Under the pieces are notes generated by a model. The model was not told the origin of the DNA. It searched no databases and was given only the letters and a program-made list of their open reading frames with translations. DNA of 64,000 bases from Asparagopsis taxiformis (taxonomy: Eukaryota > Rhodophyta > Florideophyceae > Bonnemaisoniales > Bonnemaisoniaceae): NCBI GenBank assembly GCA_030407315.1, contig JALQPE010000390.1, positions 1 to 64,000 on the forward strand, read 5' to 3'. The position numbers and the translations under genes were made by a program. Below, piece by piece: positions 21,875-31,576 of this stretch. How positions within the stretch are numbered: the stretch's first letter is position 1; each line of letters starts with the position of its first letter.

Positions 21875-23902
21875 ATGGCCGGAAGCGACACTGAGCGCGC
21901 CGCGGAACCAAAGGATACCGTCGAAAGCGTTGCAGAGAGACTTGCAACGACGGTAGGCGGTGATAAAACACCCTCCGGAGGTTCTGCTGATGGAGGGGCT
22001 CCGTCTGCAGCGGGAAGGGAGACGGCAGATAGCCAGACACCCATTCAGGGAGCAGACGCTGCCATGATAGAGGCAGCAAAAACCCTTGGTGATATATCAC
22101 CATCTGGGAAAAACACTCTACGCTTTCCATCTACTCCTGGGACGGTGAAATCGAAAAACAGGGAGAGGTCTAACGTCCGTGAAGGCGAGGGGAGTCCTGC
22201 TGGCATGGAAGCATCAGAAGAGTCTGTGATGGGGATTGACATCAACATTGTCGAATGCAGGACTGAACCTAAAATGATCAATCCGCTAGATGTTGCCAAA
22301 CCGGAATCAACTTCTCGTCTTGTGCAGGAGGCCAGAGTGCGCGATCTGGTCAGCAAAATATCTACCGAGGGGTTTCTGGAAACTGGCACCCGAATGACCA
22401 TCTGTGAAACAATGGGGTCAGACGGACGGAAGAAACTGCAGTGCATTGATGGAGGTCATCGTATCAGCGCTTTGCAGTCGATTGTGGAAAACAAACCGAC
22501 AGTTGCTGATCGATGGAGACTGAGGAGCATTAGCGTTGACTTCATCCGACCACCTGGAACCCGTGAAATGTTTCATCCTCTTGAAGTGATGCGAATATCG
22601 CAGAAGCTGAACGAAAAGACTCATGACGTGATAGAAGTTTCTATTGCTGACCACGTCTGTACGGTCATGAAGTTCATGATGATGAAGGGCTTGATGAAGG
22701 CGAAGGTAAATGTGTGCACAAAAGTTGTAGTCGAGAACAAGGTCATTCCAGGTTGTCAGGAAGGAATCATGATGAAGTACGTTTCGATTGCGCAGGGCTT
22801 CGGAGACGTAAATAACCCGGCGTTCGAACATTGGTCAGCTATCCCAAGTCGATTTGCAACTGAAACTAGTCCGCCAGACTCGAAGAATATGCAGGGATGC
22901 ACTGTGGACGTCCTATTCGCTTCTGCGTTTCGAAAAGCTTCGGTGGACACCAAACTTGTCATTCTAGAGCTCACTGCAATGTGGACGATGTGGAAACGTA
23001 GGAAAGGAGATGGTGGTATAAGTCTAAAGACATGCGCGCAAAAGTGGTGCTACAGCATGTGTGAAATATATGACATACTTGAGAAAGCTGTACGGAAAGA
23101 AAACTCCTGGCATTCCTCACCTCATCCATGTTTCAGGAAGTTACATGAAGTACCGGAGCCAGGTGGACGAACACGAAAAACCATACGATATCGCATTTTG
23201 ACTGTCCTCAAAGATTTCTATCCTTCCGACGCACCAACTGGGAGAGGTATACGTGCAGCATTGACGCGGTCTATGATGAAAGAAATCCGTTATGTGGTTT
23301 TCAACGGCCCAATTCTATCGGATGACTCTCTCGACCATTCCGTCGCGCCTGAAATAGGTGTGCAGGAAAGGCGGACTAGGCGAAAATCCTTGGAAGGGAA
23401 TACTGCACCTCGACAACGACTAGAATCCGCATCGTATGGTGATACTTCAAATGCTGCCATTAATCGCTCGGACATGGTACAGAGTCCAAATGTACTTACC
23501 CAACAGCAGACACAGGGCAGTCTGGAAACATCGGATCGTGTTAACGCTGAGGTCGGTGCTGCAACACAGGTTGGTGAAGAGGCGACAGGGAAAGCGGCAG
23601 ATTCCGAAAGCGCAAAGCAGGTTACAACGGACCGCGCAGTGCCTACTGCGCCTACCGAGAACAATTCTTCGAAACCTGGAGATTGTGAAGTTGGGGATGT
23701 GTTGCAGAAGAACGTAGGAACTCAAGAGCTTGAACCAACTGGTGCAAATCGAGGAAGAAATGACCACGGTGATGAAAATGACCTGCAACAATCACCTAGC
23801 CCAGTGGCAGCCGGAAGTGCCACGCTCAGACCAGAGCAGGGTGGAAAGTCGCCGGCGAATATGTCAGTTGGTCATCCAAGAACTGGTCGAGATGGTGAAT
23901 GA
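21875..23902 (+). CDS. ParB/sulfiredoxin-like domain protein
   Basis: The 675-residue protein starts at the ATG at 21875. Residues 1-95 are Ser/Gly/Glu-rich and probably disordered. Residues about 110-210 resemble a ParB N-terminal (ParB/Srx) domain: RVRDLVSKISTEGF, then LQCIDGGHRISALQSI, where GGHRISAL (about 192-199) matches the G-x-H-R-x-x-A signature. In bacteria this fold binds centromere DNA or acts as a nuclease or CTPase; here the role is unknown. An all-helical middle (to about 490) and an acidic, Gln/Thr-rich C-terminal tail follow. The TGA at 23900-23902 is in the same frame as the downstream dioxygenase-like frame with no other stop between, so the two may be one broken gene. ParB-like proteins in eukaryotes are unusual outside organelles and mobile elements. 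Confidence 0.55.
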   Translation: MAGSDTERAAEPKDTVESVAERLATTVGGDKTPSGGSADGGAPSAAGRETADSQTPIQGADAAMIEAAKTLGDISPSGKNTLRFPSTPGTVKSKNRERSNVREGEGSPAGMEASEESVMGIDINIVECRTEPKMINPLDVAKPESTSRLVQEARVRDLVSKISTEGFLETGTRMTICETMGSDGRKKLQCIDGGHRISALQSIVENKPTVADRWRLRSISVDFIRPPGTREMFHPLEVMRISQKLNEKTHDVIEVSIADHVCTVMKFMMMKGLMKAKVNVCTKVVVENKVIPGCQEGIMMKYVSIAQGFGDVNNPAFEHWSAIPSRFATETSPPDSKNMQGCTVDVLFASAFRKASVDTKLVILELTAMWTMWKRRKGDGGISLKTCAQKWCYSMCEIYDILEKAVRKENSWHSSPHPCFRKLHEVPEPGGRTRKTIRYRILTVLKDFYPSDAPTGRGIRAALTRSMMKEIRYVVFNGPILSDDSLDHSVAPEIGVQERRTRRKSLEGNTAPRQRLESASYGDTSNAAINRSDMVQSPNVLTQQQTQGSLETSDRVNAEVGAATQVGEEATGKAADSESAKQVTTDRAVPTAPTENNSSKPGDCEVGDVLQKNVGTQELEPTGANRGRNDHGDENDLQQSPSPVAAGSATLRPEQGGKSPANMSVGHPRTGRDGE

Positions 23903-23995
23903 GGTCCTGAATCTAGGAAGAGCGATGGGTCTGGAACGAAAGATGTCCGCGAAGAATGTCCCGAACATTCTTCTGGAAGGACAACGGAGGACCCG

Positions 23996-25399
23996 ATGAA
24001 AGGTGTACGAAATCAGGGTGATGGCACTGGAGACGCTATGTTATCTACAGCGGATGTCGGCCTACCTGTTTTACCTGAGCTGGAGGACACGGAAACACCT
24101 GTTACCAGTTCTACGCCTAGGAAGTTGATGAAAGCCAAGCACAGCAGTGGTTTCGTGCCCTTAAAGGCAAAGCCGAGGAATACGGAGACGCCGCCAATGA
24201 TTCTACGATCCAAACGGAAATTGGTGGATGTCACCCCTCAAGAGGTTATTGACCTGGTGGGAGAGGATACCAGCAGGCCGCGGCAGAAGAAGAAGCAAAA
24301 GATGCGTGAAGACGCAAATTTGCAATCCGGCAAAGACGCTGCAGTCCACGCGGTTCAAGGAGGTCAGTATTCGGACAGGCAACAAAATGATGTCCCTGAC
24401 AAAGATGTGGAGGAAGGTATAGAAGCGAAACTGCCTGTTATCATTCATCCCGACAGTCGAATGAAATACTATGTGAATGGGAAACTGGTCGATACGCTTC
24501 GAGCCGAGGTGGCTGAAGCAGCAGCGAGTGCCTATTCGGCACAAAATGTTTCCGCTGAGTTTCTCTCGAGGGCTTATTTCCGAGAGAAACGAAATGAAAT
24601 AGACTTGGTTGGGTTTACAATTCTGGACGGAATATTCAAGTCTTCTACTACTGCAGATGCGATCCACGAACTGCTCCTTCATTTTTCTGCGTTGTTTGAG
24701 GAACGTCTCGAGGATGCCAAGAAGAACTCTGAATCCGGTGACACCCGCAGAGATCCGGACTGGACACCGTGGTGCATGGCTATGATGGATGGGAAAAACT
24801 CTGATGAAGAAGGTGAGAAGGGCAGAGGAATCTTTATAACAAAGCGGAAGAGCTTATGTGATGACCTCGAGGATAACAATAATAATCTCTATCGGAAGAA
24901 GATGATTGTTGAGCTCGGTCTAGGTATTTGTGCGGAAGGTTTGGAATTGAGGACTAGTGGGAAGGACCCGATGGCCTTCCCCAGCACTGGAACTACTTTA
25001 GTGCTGACTGGAGAGCGGACTAAACCTCGTGCTGGACATACAGACTATGAAGTGGGAATCGATGAAGTTAACAGTCCCCCTTCTCCGCCATCCTACTTCA
25101 TGATGTCAAGCGGCGCAGATGGATTCGGCCTCGTGCTTGCACCCTACAGTCATGTCTGTTTATCCCATCCCAACAGAGAGTTTTACAGAGTTCCAATGAA
25201 GAGGTGTGAAGTACCACCATATTCTGTTCTTGTCTGCCGAGGGGATGTTTATCACCACGAGGAAGGATTTGAGAGCAATAAGGGTCTTCAATACAAGTTC
25301 CCGATCCGATCTCACATATTCCTCAAAACTGAGCAGCATCAAAGTGAAGAAGGAGAATATGTCGTTGGACATTGGGAGGGCAATTCGAAATTGAAGTGA
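23996..25399 (+). CDS. putative Fe(II)/2-oxoglutarate dioxygenase-like protein
   Basis: The 467-residue frame is counted from the first ATG (23996), but it is open back to 23903, directly after the TGA that ends the ParB-like frame. Residues 1-150 are basic and low in complexity. The C-terminal half has the layout of a double-stranded beta-helix dioxygenase: H348-x-D350 (AGHTDYE), a conserved-looking core strand (PPYSVLVCRGDVYHHEEGF) with H420/H421 as the distal iron ligand, and R438 (FPIRSHIFL) where the 2-oxoglutarate-binding Arg is expected. Such enzymes hydroxylate nucleic-acid bases (TET/JBP, AlkB), proteins or small molecules. The substrate cannot be told here. Association with transposons recalls the TET/JBP genes carried by KDZ transposons, which is an inference. 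A polyadenylation-like AATAAA lies at about 25456. Confidence 0.5.
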   Translation: MKGVRNQGDGTGDAMLSTADVGLPVLPELEDTETPVTSSTPRKLMKAKHSSGFVPLKAKPRNTETPPMILRSKRKLVDVTPQEVIDLVGEDTSRPRQKKKQKMREDANLQSGKDAAVHAVQGGQYSDRQQNDVPDKDVEEGIEAKLPVIIHPDSRMKYYVNGKLVDTLRAEVAEAAASAYSAQNVSAEFLSRAYFREKRNEIDLVGFTILDGIFKSSTTADAIHELLLHFSALFEERLEDAKKNSESGDTRRDPDWTPWCMAMMDGKNSDEEGEKGRGIFITKRKSLCDDLEDNNNNLYRKKMIVELGLGICAEGLELRTSGKDPMAFPSTGTTLVLTGERTKPRAGHTDYEVGIDEVNSPPSPPSYFMMSSGADGFGLVLAPYSHVCLSHPNREFYRVPMKRCEVPPYSVLVCRGDVYHHEEGFESNKGLQYKFPIRSHIFLKTEQHQSEEGEYVVGHWEGNSKLK

Positions 25400-25639
25400 T
25401 GAAGGGCATCTGTCCAGCCGTGTTGAAGCCTTAGTTGGGTATGAATCCGTAGAGTAATAAACACAATTCCAATAGAACATGATAATAGAGATACTGCATG
25501 GATTTTTTATATAGTCAGATCAATTTCACAAATGTAACAAACACCACATGCAGAAAGCTATTCTCCACAGAAAGCTCTACCTACAGGAGCTGCAAATTCT
25601 AAACCTCTTCAGTAGATGCAAGAAACGATAGCAGATAGT

Positions 25640-25885
25640 AAAACCTGGTATTATATTACATCGTTTACTATCCCCGGTAAAATTTTCAGTTCCTGAGAAC
25701 AGTAGGAGTCTGGCCGGGTATAAAGTTGGGTGGGTGTAGACCAAGTGCACCAACCCCATTCCCTGGGGGTACTCCGGATAACCTCAGCCAATGGCGTTGG
25801 TGCACCTGGCTTTTGGGAGGCCAAAACAATACCGGGTATTATTCCTAGTTTCTCAAGCCAGGTGCAGTGCACTCATTGGCCGAAG
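25640..25885 (-). repeat. inverted relatives of the 105-bp repeat, right of the dioxygenase gene
   Basis: The complement of 25830-25870 reads GCACCTGGCTTGAGAAACTA followed by GGAATAATACCCGGTATTG, matching the left-hand units (GCACCTGGCC...AATAATACCCGGTATA). Weaker copies lie at 25650-25700 (CCCCGGTAAAATTTTCAG) and 25777-25845. The ParB-like and dioxygenase genes are therefore bordered on both sides by the same repeat family, with the best right-hand copy inverted. Confidence 0.65.
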
Positions 25886-26575
25886 CCCACTTATTCGTGG
25901 TTCATGTTGAATACAGACGCATTTGGTATGTACGCATCAGCTCCACGAGTTGGTGCAAAATGCTGGGAAGTATGTGACTTCAGCATTATGTAGTTATTAC
26001 TTGAGTGGTTTTGGGGTAATCACCATGACCAACTCGTACCTGTTTAGCCACTTTGAGTATGAACTCGTCGTATAGCGACTGTACTTGGCCGCAGAAATTA
26101 ACTGAATTTCGAGTATTACTCTTGATCTGAGTCAAGTGGTCTAGAAATAAACAAAAATTGAAATCAGAGTTGAAACGGATTGTTCACGTTTGATCCTTTA
26201 TCAGACTGCAGTAGCGAAATAAATCTATCTTAATCGTCTCTGTATCGTCGTTATCGGGGTCGTACACTCAATCAAGCTTCTCTCCATTCCTGCTTTCCCT
26301 CATCCTTCAATGGCTCCTCGCACTGGCCAAACCCTCTGCCCCCGCCCCTGCTCGCGCTTCGACTCGCGGTCGGGCCTCCGCTCGCTCTCGCGCCCCTTCT
26401 CGCTCTCGCGCCCCTTCTCGCAGCCTTGGTCACGATAACTCTGTCACCGCCGAGGTTCAGTTGTCAGACTGTCCCAAAGCTGACCACAGGCAGTCTCCCT
26501 TGGATTTGCACAGACCCCCCTATTCTCTCGTCATATTAGGGAAGGGAGAGTGCTTGAGCTAAACGTCTGTGTTTT

Positions 26576-26785
26576 CGGAAGTGGACGCGGACGTCCAGTC
26601 TCTCTAGTACGGGTCCTAGTCGGCCCCGAGATTTACTAGAACAAATGAACGTCCGCGTCCAAAAAAAAATAAAAATTTTTTGGATGCGGACGTCCACTTT
26701 CTCTAGTACATATGGCGGAATACTAGGATCCGACATCCACTTTCTCTAGTACGTTTGGCGGAATACTAGGACCCGACATCCAGTA
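26576..26785. repeat. hairpin and 43-bp repeat cluster
   Basis: TCCACTTTCTCTAGTAC recurs at about 26693 and 26736 (offset 43 bp), each followed by GGCGGAATACTAGGA, with a third partial start at 26779. A related copy (GGACGTCCAGTCTCTCTAGTAC) lies near 26590. Between them, ACGTCCGCGTCC and GGATGCGGACGTCC are inverted around an A/T run (26648-26695), which can form a hairpin. Confidence 0.7.
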
Positions 26786-26904
26786 TACAATATATCAGCG
26801 AAAACCGGGAGGGAAGAAATTACAGCGGATGGTAAATTCAGGGCCCATATCGGACCGTATTTTATTCTCTCATTTACGAAACTGCTCGTATACAATACGT
26901 CTCT

Positions 26905-27048
26905 CTAGAATAGGAAATACATATCTGGTCAGAATAGGAAATAAATACCCGGTTAGAATACGAAATACGTATCCAGCCAGAATAAGAAATACGTATCCAG
27001 CCAGAATACGAAATACGTATCCAGCCAGAATACAAAATACCTGTCAGC
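26905..27048 (+). repeat. 24-bp minisatellite
   Basis: About six units of the form AGAATACGAAATACGTATCCAGCC. The central three copies are almost identical and the outer ones are diverged. Because 24 is a multiple of three, the array is open in several frames and yields an eight-residue peptide repeat, which explains the spurious open frames on both strands. Confidence 0.85.
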
Positions 27049-27409
27049 ATATCGTCGATCACCCATCTCCCTCACTATCGCGTTCTCCCTACCATCCGAA
27101 CGCCATGCACCACCATCCGCACATACTTCAAGAACCCTCACGACCTAGATTACAAAAATACGCTCCTTCCCAATTCCATCCCCGCTTTCCTCGACACCAC
27201 CCCAACCCATTAAATCATCAAGACATCAAACACGAACATGGTCAGCAAAATCTTACACGACTTGAAACCCACTCTCACTTCTATCATATGCCCCAAAATA
27301 TACACATACCAGAAACACCTCACAGCTTCATTCCCCATCTTCCTAGATCCCTTCTTCACTCTCCTTCAGTCCTGCCGTTCCTGCTTCACCACTCCTGCAT
27401 CACATACAC

Positions 27410-27860
27410 AACATCAACCCCAACAGTCAGATTCAAAAGCAACGCTTACCACGACAGATATCCTAGAAACTCCCTTACTTACCTCTCATCCATCCTACAC
27501 ACAATACAAACCATGATCCAAAAACCTTGCAATGAATAATCAAAGTCAGCAGTCCATATCTTCGCAAAACACATCCTGGCGCTCAATGAAACTTACCTTC
27601 CGTCATCACCATTCCTGCATCACCTAAACAACATCGGAATCAACCACAACAGTCAGACTCAAAACCAACCTTCCCTCGCACCATACTTTCAAAACTTCAC
27701 GTACCTCTCTTCCATCCTCCGCTCAATACACACCATGAGTCAACAGGCTTCTAATGAAAAATATCGCATCAACGGAAATAGTCAGACTCAAAACCCACGC
27801 TTCCCTCAATGCATACCCTCAAGATTCGCGCACGTACCTTCGTCCATCCTCTACACTAAA
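27410..27860 (+). repeat. three diverged repeat units
   Basis: Similar blocks begin with CAACAGTCAGA(T/C)TCAAAA at about 27421 and 27645 and AATAGTCAGACTCAAAACCC at about 27777. The first two run on to CATCCTACACACAATACAAACCATGA and CATCCTCCGCTCAATACACACCATGA. Spacing is uneven (about 225 and 132 bp). No coding signal is evident. Confidence 0.6.
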
Positions 27861-28458
27861 CAAAGCAAAGGCGGTCAAAGAATCTCAGTCGGTGATGAGG
27901 GCGGAGTGGAGCCTGCGGCGTCGACCGGACAGCTTTCAGCGTCCGCTTAAGTCTTGCTGTGCATACTCGAAATCATCGCCGGCAGTGAGATTGAGTATGG
28001 CCCAAGCCATGGTCTCTGAATCCCCGAACAATGAGATCCGGATCGAGAACAACGAATATAAACATATAATCATATATATGAGAATCCATTTGCTTTCCTT
28101 ACATGATCCGTGGCATATCCGCTGTAAAGCACATTCAGATTCCACGAAGTTCGGAAATAAAAAAGTTTATTATTACAAATGAATTAATTGAAAATTCATG
28201 TCCCAGGGCAGTCGTTCGTCCTTCCATGCACACGTTGCCAGCACGCAATGTGATGTAACAGTTGGAAATGATTGAACTCTCGGTTAAATTCCACCGTTGG
28301 GATGTCAGCTGGAGTGAGCACAAAACTACTACCCACAAAACTACGAACACGTTACATTCCAAGTCTCGAAAGCACCACAAAAATAAAATTGGTCGCATCT
28401 GGACGGCACAGTCTCCCCTGTTCAGCTCGCAATCCTCCTTTTTGTGTCAAAACTCGAC

Positions 28459-31400
28459 ATGGAATGCAAGTATGAAGGGTGCTTCTACTACTGCGTAGAT
28501 GCTTATGCGCTCGCGCTGCATGAGCGAACGTGTCGCTACCGTTTCAACCCCTCTCCCCAACATTTCAACAACGCTCGTGTCCCTGCCGTCACCCATGAGC
28601 CTGCTCGAAACGGCGACCATGATTCCCCGCAACCCAGCTCCCCAGACCAAGAATCTGGTCGTGCTTCCTCCAGCGACTCACCCTGTGACGCTCCACTGCC
28701 ACCAACCTCAACGCCCTCCCGCGCAGACCTCCTCGTGCAATCCCTCGCCGCCAGTCTCACAACCCTCGAGTACAAGGCCGGCGCTGGCCGCGTGAGCTAA
28801 GTCATCACCATCCTACAAGACCCCGCATTCTCCCTAGAAAAGTTCAACAGCGCCGTTCGCACCGTAGAAGAATGTCGCCACGTTACCGCTTCCATGGTCG
28901 AAACACATTTCCGCACCGAAGGTTACAAGAGCCACATCATTCCAGACAAAACTGGTAAGTACTCGGCACAGCTGTACCTCCGCGACCCAGTCGACATGCT
29001 CCGCAGGCAGTTAGCACTGGCTAACGACCAAAATACTCTCTTCCACCCCTCCCACAGACCGCCCCAGACGGCACCGCAATATTTTCTCATCCCCTACACA
29101 CAGAATTCGCGAAAACGCTGCACCAGGTTACTAGACAGCGCGTGCAGCTCTCGGAAGATCCACAGGTCGTATGGGCAGAGGAAACTGATGCCACACCTTC
29201 CTCCTTTGCCGGCCTCCTCCAAGTGTACTCCGACAAGAGCAGCACAAGCCTCAAGAGCTCCGCAATCGTCGCATACCCCATACACGTCACACTGCTCAAC
29301 TTCTCCGCCCCCCTCCGTCGCCACTGCATCCGTACCGGCCTCACCATCGTCGGGTATCTTCCGTACATTGTTAACCCTTCGTCCAACGCCTTGTTCGGTG
29401 ATGAAATGCCGACAACCTCTAGTTCTGCTAGTCGCGCTCGCAAAATTGATATTCTTCATAAAGCACTCGAAAAAGTGTTTTCGTCCCTATCAAATGCGTT
29501 CTCCTCCGGTTTCCCCTGCACAGACTCCACTGCAACTGCCCGCCAATGCTTTCCCATCCTAGCCAATTATTGCTGCGACTTTCCAGAGGCCAAAGAGCTG
29601 TCATGCACTCGCAACAGCACTACCACCACACATCCCTGCCACCGCTGCTACATCCCCGCCACTCAACTTGAATCCAGCGCTCCACACCAGCCCCGCTCCC
29701 TCGATGATACACGCTCTGCACGCCAAGAGAGCGCTCAGGAGCATACAACTGCTCCGCTCGAAGCTCTCTCCCTCCTCGAACAACATTCTGTCCTCGAATC
29801 GACCGCTCTTTTACCCAGCAACAGTCCCCTAGACCCCTACAACATTTTCTCCTTCGAGCCTCTGCACAATCTCCACCTCGGCATCTCAAAGCTCATCAAA
29901 CAGTGCATTGTCCACCGCCTCAGCTCCCCAGACCTCACCACCACCACTGCCTCCCGTTCCGGGACACCTCGCACCTTCAAGAAGGTCAAAAAATCCATCC
30001 TCGCCGGCTGAAACAGCATTCTGTCCGCTATCGAACGCGACTACTATATCACCGGTCTTCATGTCGACTTCTCCAAGGGTGAGAAGGGCACCAATTTGAA
30101 CGGCCTCTTCACGGAGGACGGCATACGCGGCATGCTCGCAGCCAAAGACTATCACCATGTCGACATGGTGTTCCCTTTCATCGCAGCATTCATTGACACA
30201 TGCTGTGACGAAGTAGAGACAGCCCCCCTCACTTCCATCTGCACGCAATACTCTGACCTCGTTGCATGGGTCATGAAACGCGGTCGCATCAAGCACTGGA
30301 CTGCCGCCGAACTTGAAAGCCTCCAGAAATCCATTTCCTATTTCAAACAATCAATGCTCTCCACCCTCGGCCCATTCCACACCACAGGTCTCAAAACTTT
30401 CAAGTTCCATCTTCTTGACCATCTTCCCGGTGACTTGCAGAGATATGGCGCCCTGGAACACATCGATGTAGGCCCCTACGAACACTCGCATCTTCTGTTC
30501 AAACAGAGTTATAGGAAAACCTCTCGAAGGCGCTCCACAGCCATGGAAGAGACTATTCGCCACATGGAATTCTCCTTGGCCACTCCAACTGGTCACACCC
30601 CATCCAACACATTGGGAAACCCACGCATGATATCGCCCACAGACGGTGCAGTACTCGTTCGCGACGGATTCACCGTTGCACTGCACGACTTTGCCTCCCT
30701 GCTGCCCGATGCAACCCTCCTCGTTGCAGATATCGACGGACAGCCCGATCCTGCCACTCTTTTGCCTCTGCACAACTCCTCGTTCCTGTCTGGCACCATA
30801 ACGCTATTCCAGCAACTCGGTGACACAGCTGCACAAGCGTTCCTCACCCTCGCTAGACTGCGCGCCACGGCAGAAGGCCCTCCAATACATGACATGGACA
30901 TTTCCGTCACCGCGGTAAAGTCCGCCTACGTCATGGGAGGGTACGTCCCAGATGCCGACGACTTTGACCCGCACAGTGGCATGCTTCGCCCCACAAACGT
31001 GTCGAGGCACAAGCAGCAGCGCGTCTTTGCAACTTCATCATTCGGCCCCGCAAAGAGATCGCAGTACTCCTTTGTCGTCATCTCCGGAACTGCCGATGAC
31101 TACAGAACCATATGGGTAGGGCGCGTCCTGGCACTGGTACGCCTGCAGTCTCCAAACCTGTTTCAACCTGTAGAACTCGCTTTCGTTCAGTATATGACCT
31201 GCTTTGCCCCAAAAACCGCTGTGGAAAAATCACTTGGGTGCATTTGTTTAAAGTGGTCCACATGGGACCCGGACAACGGATCCGTTGACAGCAATGACAC
31301 TGCATCCCACAGTGCAGGTGGTCCTTGGTTTGACCTCATTCCTGCATCTACTATATCTGGCACCGTGCACATCGTACGAAGTAACTTTCCAGTCAAGCCA

Positions 31401-31499
31401 TTTACGAAACAAATGCACTGGTCGGACCACCGTTTCTATCTCAACCGCTTCTACACCAACACTGATTACCAGTTCACAGATGATAATGAAGAAGAATAA
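28459..31499 (+). pseudogene. Plavaka/KDZ-like transposase with one intron and two in-frame stops
   Basis: This is probably the transposase of a fungal-Plavaka-like (CMC/KDZ group) DNA transposon. It starts at ATG 28459 with a zinc-finger-like segment (CKYEGCFYYCVDAYALALH, then C), then a disordered Ser/Pro stretch. A TAA at 28798 interrupts the frame, which continues in phase (VITILQDPAFSLEKF). The first exon ends at 28954; a GTAAGT...CCCCAG intron (28955-29067) restores a long second exon: DGTAIFSHPLHTEFAK, QVYSDKSSTSLKSSAIVAYP (family hallmark near 29226), PCHRCYIP (about 29637), FEPLHNLHLGISKLIKQC (about 29857). A TGA at 30009 again leaves the frame unchanged, and it continues to 31499 with LKTFKFHLLDHL (about 30391). 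Two nonsense codons and no frameshift suggest a fairly young dead copy. Confidence 0.65.
28955..29067 (+). other. spliceosomal intron in the Plavaka-like gene
   Basis: The donor is GTAAGT after ACTG at 28954. A branch-point-like GCTAAC lies near 29020, a pyrimidine-rich tract follows, and the acceptor is CCCCAG at 29067. Splicing joins exon phase 1 to ACGGC and recreates a continuous frame (PDKT-DGTAIFSHPL). An earlier AG at 29057 would not restore the frame. This is the only intron with good consensus that I can support in the window. Confidence 0.7.
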
Positions 31500-31576
31500 A
31501 TCTAAATCGCAGCACTCTATTGATAATGTACTACATGATAAGCCTTCTAGCCAACGTCACATTTACTGCACTAATT
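31500..31576. other. short gap between convergent genes
   Basis: About 80 bp separates the stop of the Plavaka-like gene from the end of the convergent coiled-coil gene. Nothing recognisable lies here. Confidence 0.5.

Larger units (their letters stand above)
25900..28440. other. non-coding stretch with minisatellites between F1/cassette and Plavaka-like element
   Basis: No convincing gene. From 26260 to 26570 one frame is open with an Arg/Ser/Ala/Pro-rich composition (repeated SRAPSR) but no ATG; it may be a low-complexity remnant. A 43-bp tandem repeat, a 24-bp minisatellite and diverged longer repeats follow (listed separately). The 236-residue frame at 26829-27539 is largely a translation of the minisatellite and is not called. 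Confidence 0.5.

Noticed and set aside
23900..23902. programmed readthrough at the TGA between ParB-like and dioxygenase frames
   Set aside because: The following bases (GGTCCT) are not a known readthrough context; kept only as a possibility in the findings.
26260..26570. Ser/Arg-rich frame resembling a splicing-factor RS domain
   Set aside because: No ATG in frame, small internal 18-bp repeats explain the SRAPSR pattern, and no RNA-binding domain is nearby.
26829..27539. 236-residue open frame on the plus strand
   Set aside because: Its first half is a translation of the 24-bp minisatellite (open in other frames too) and the rest is low in complexity, with no conserved motif.
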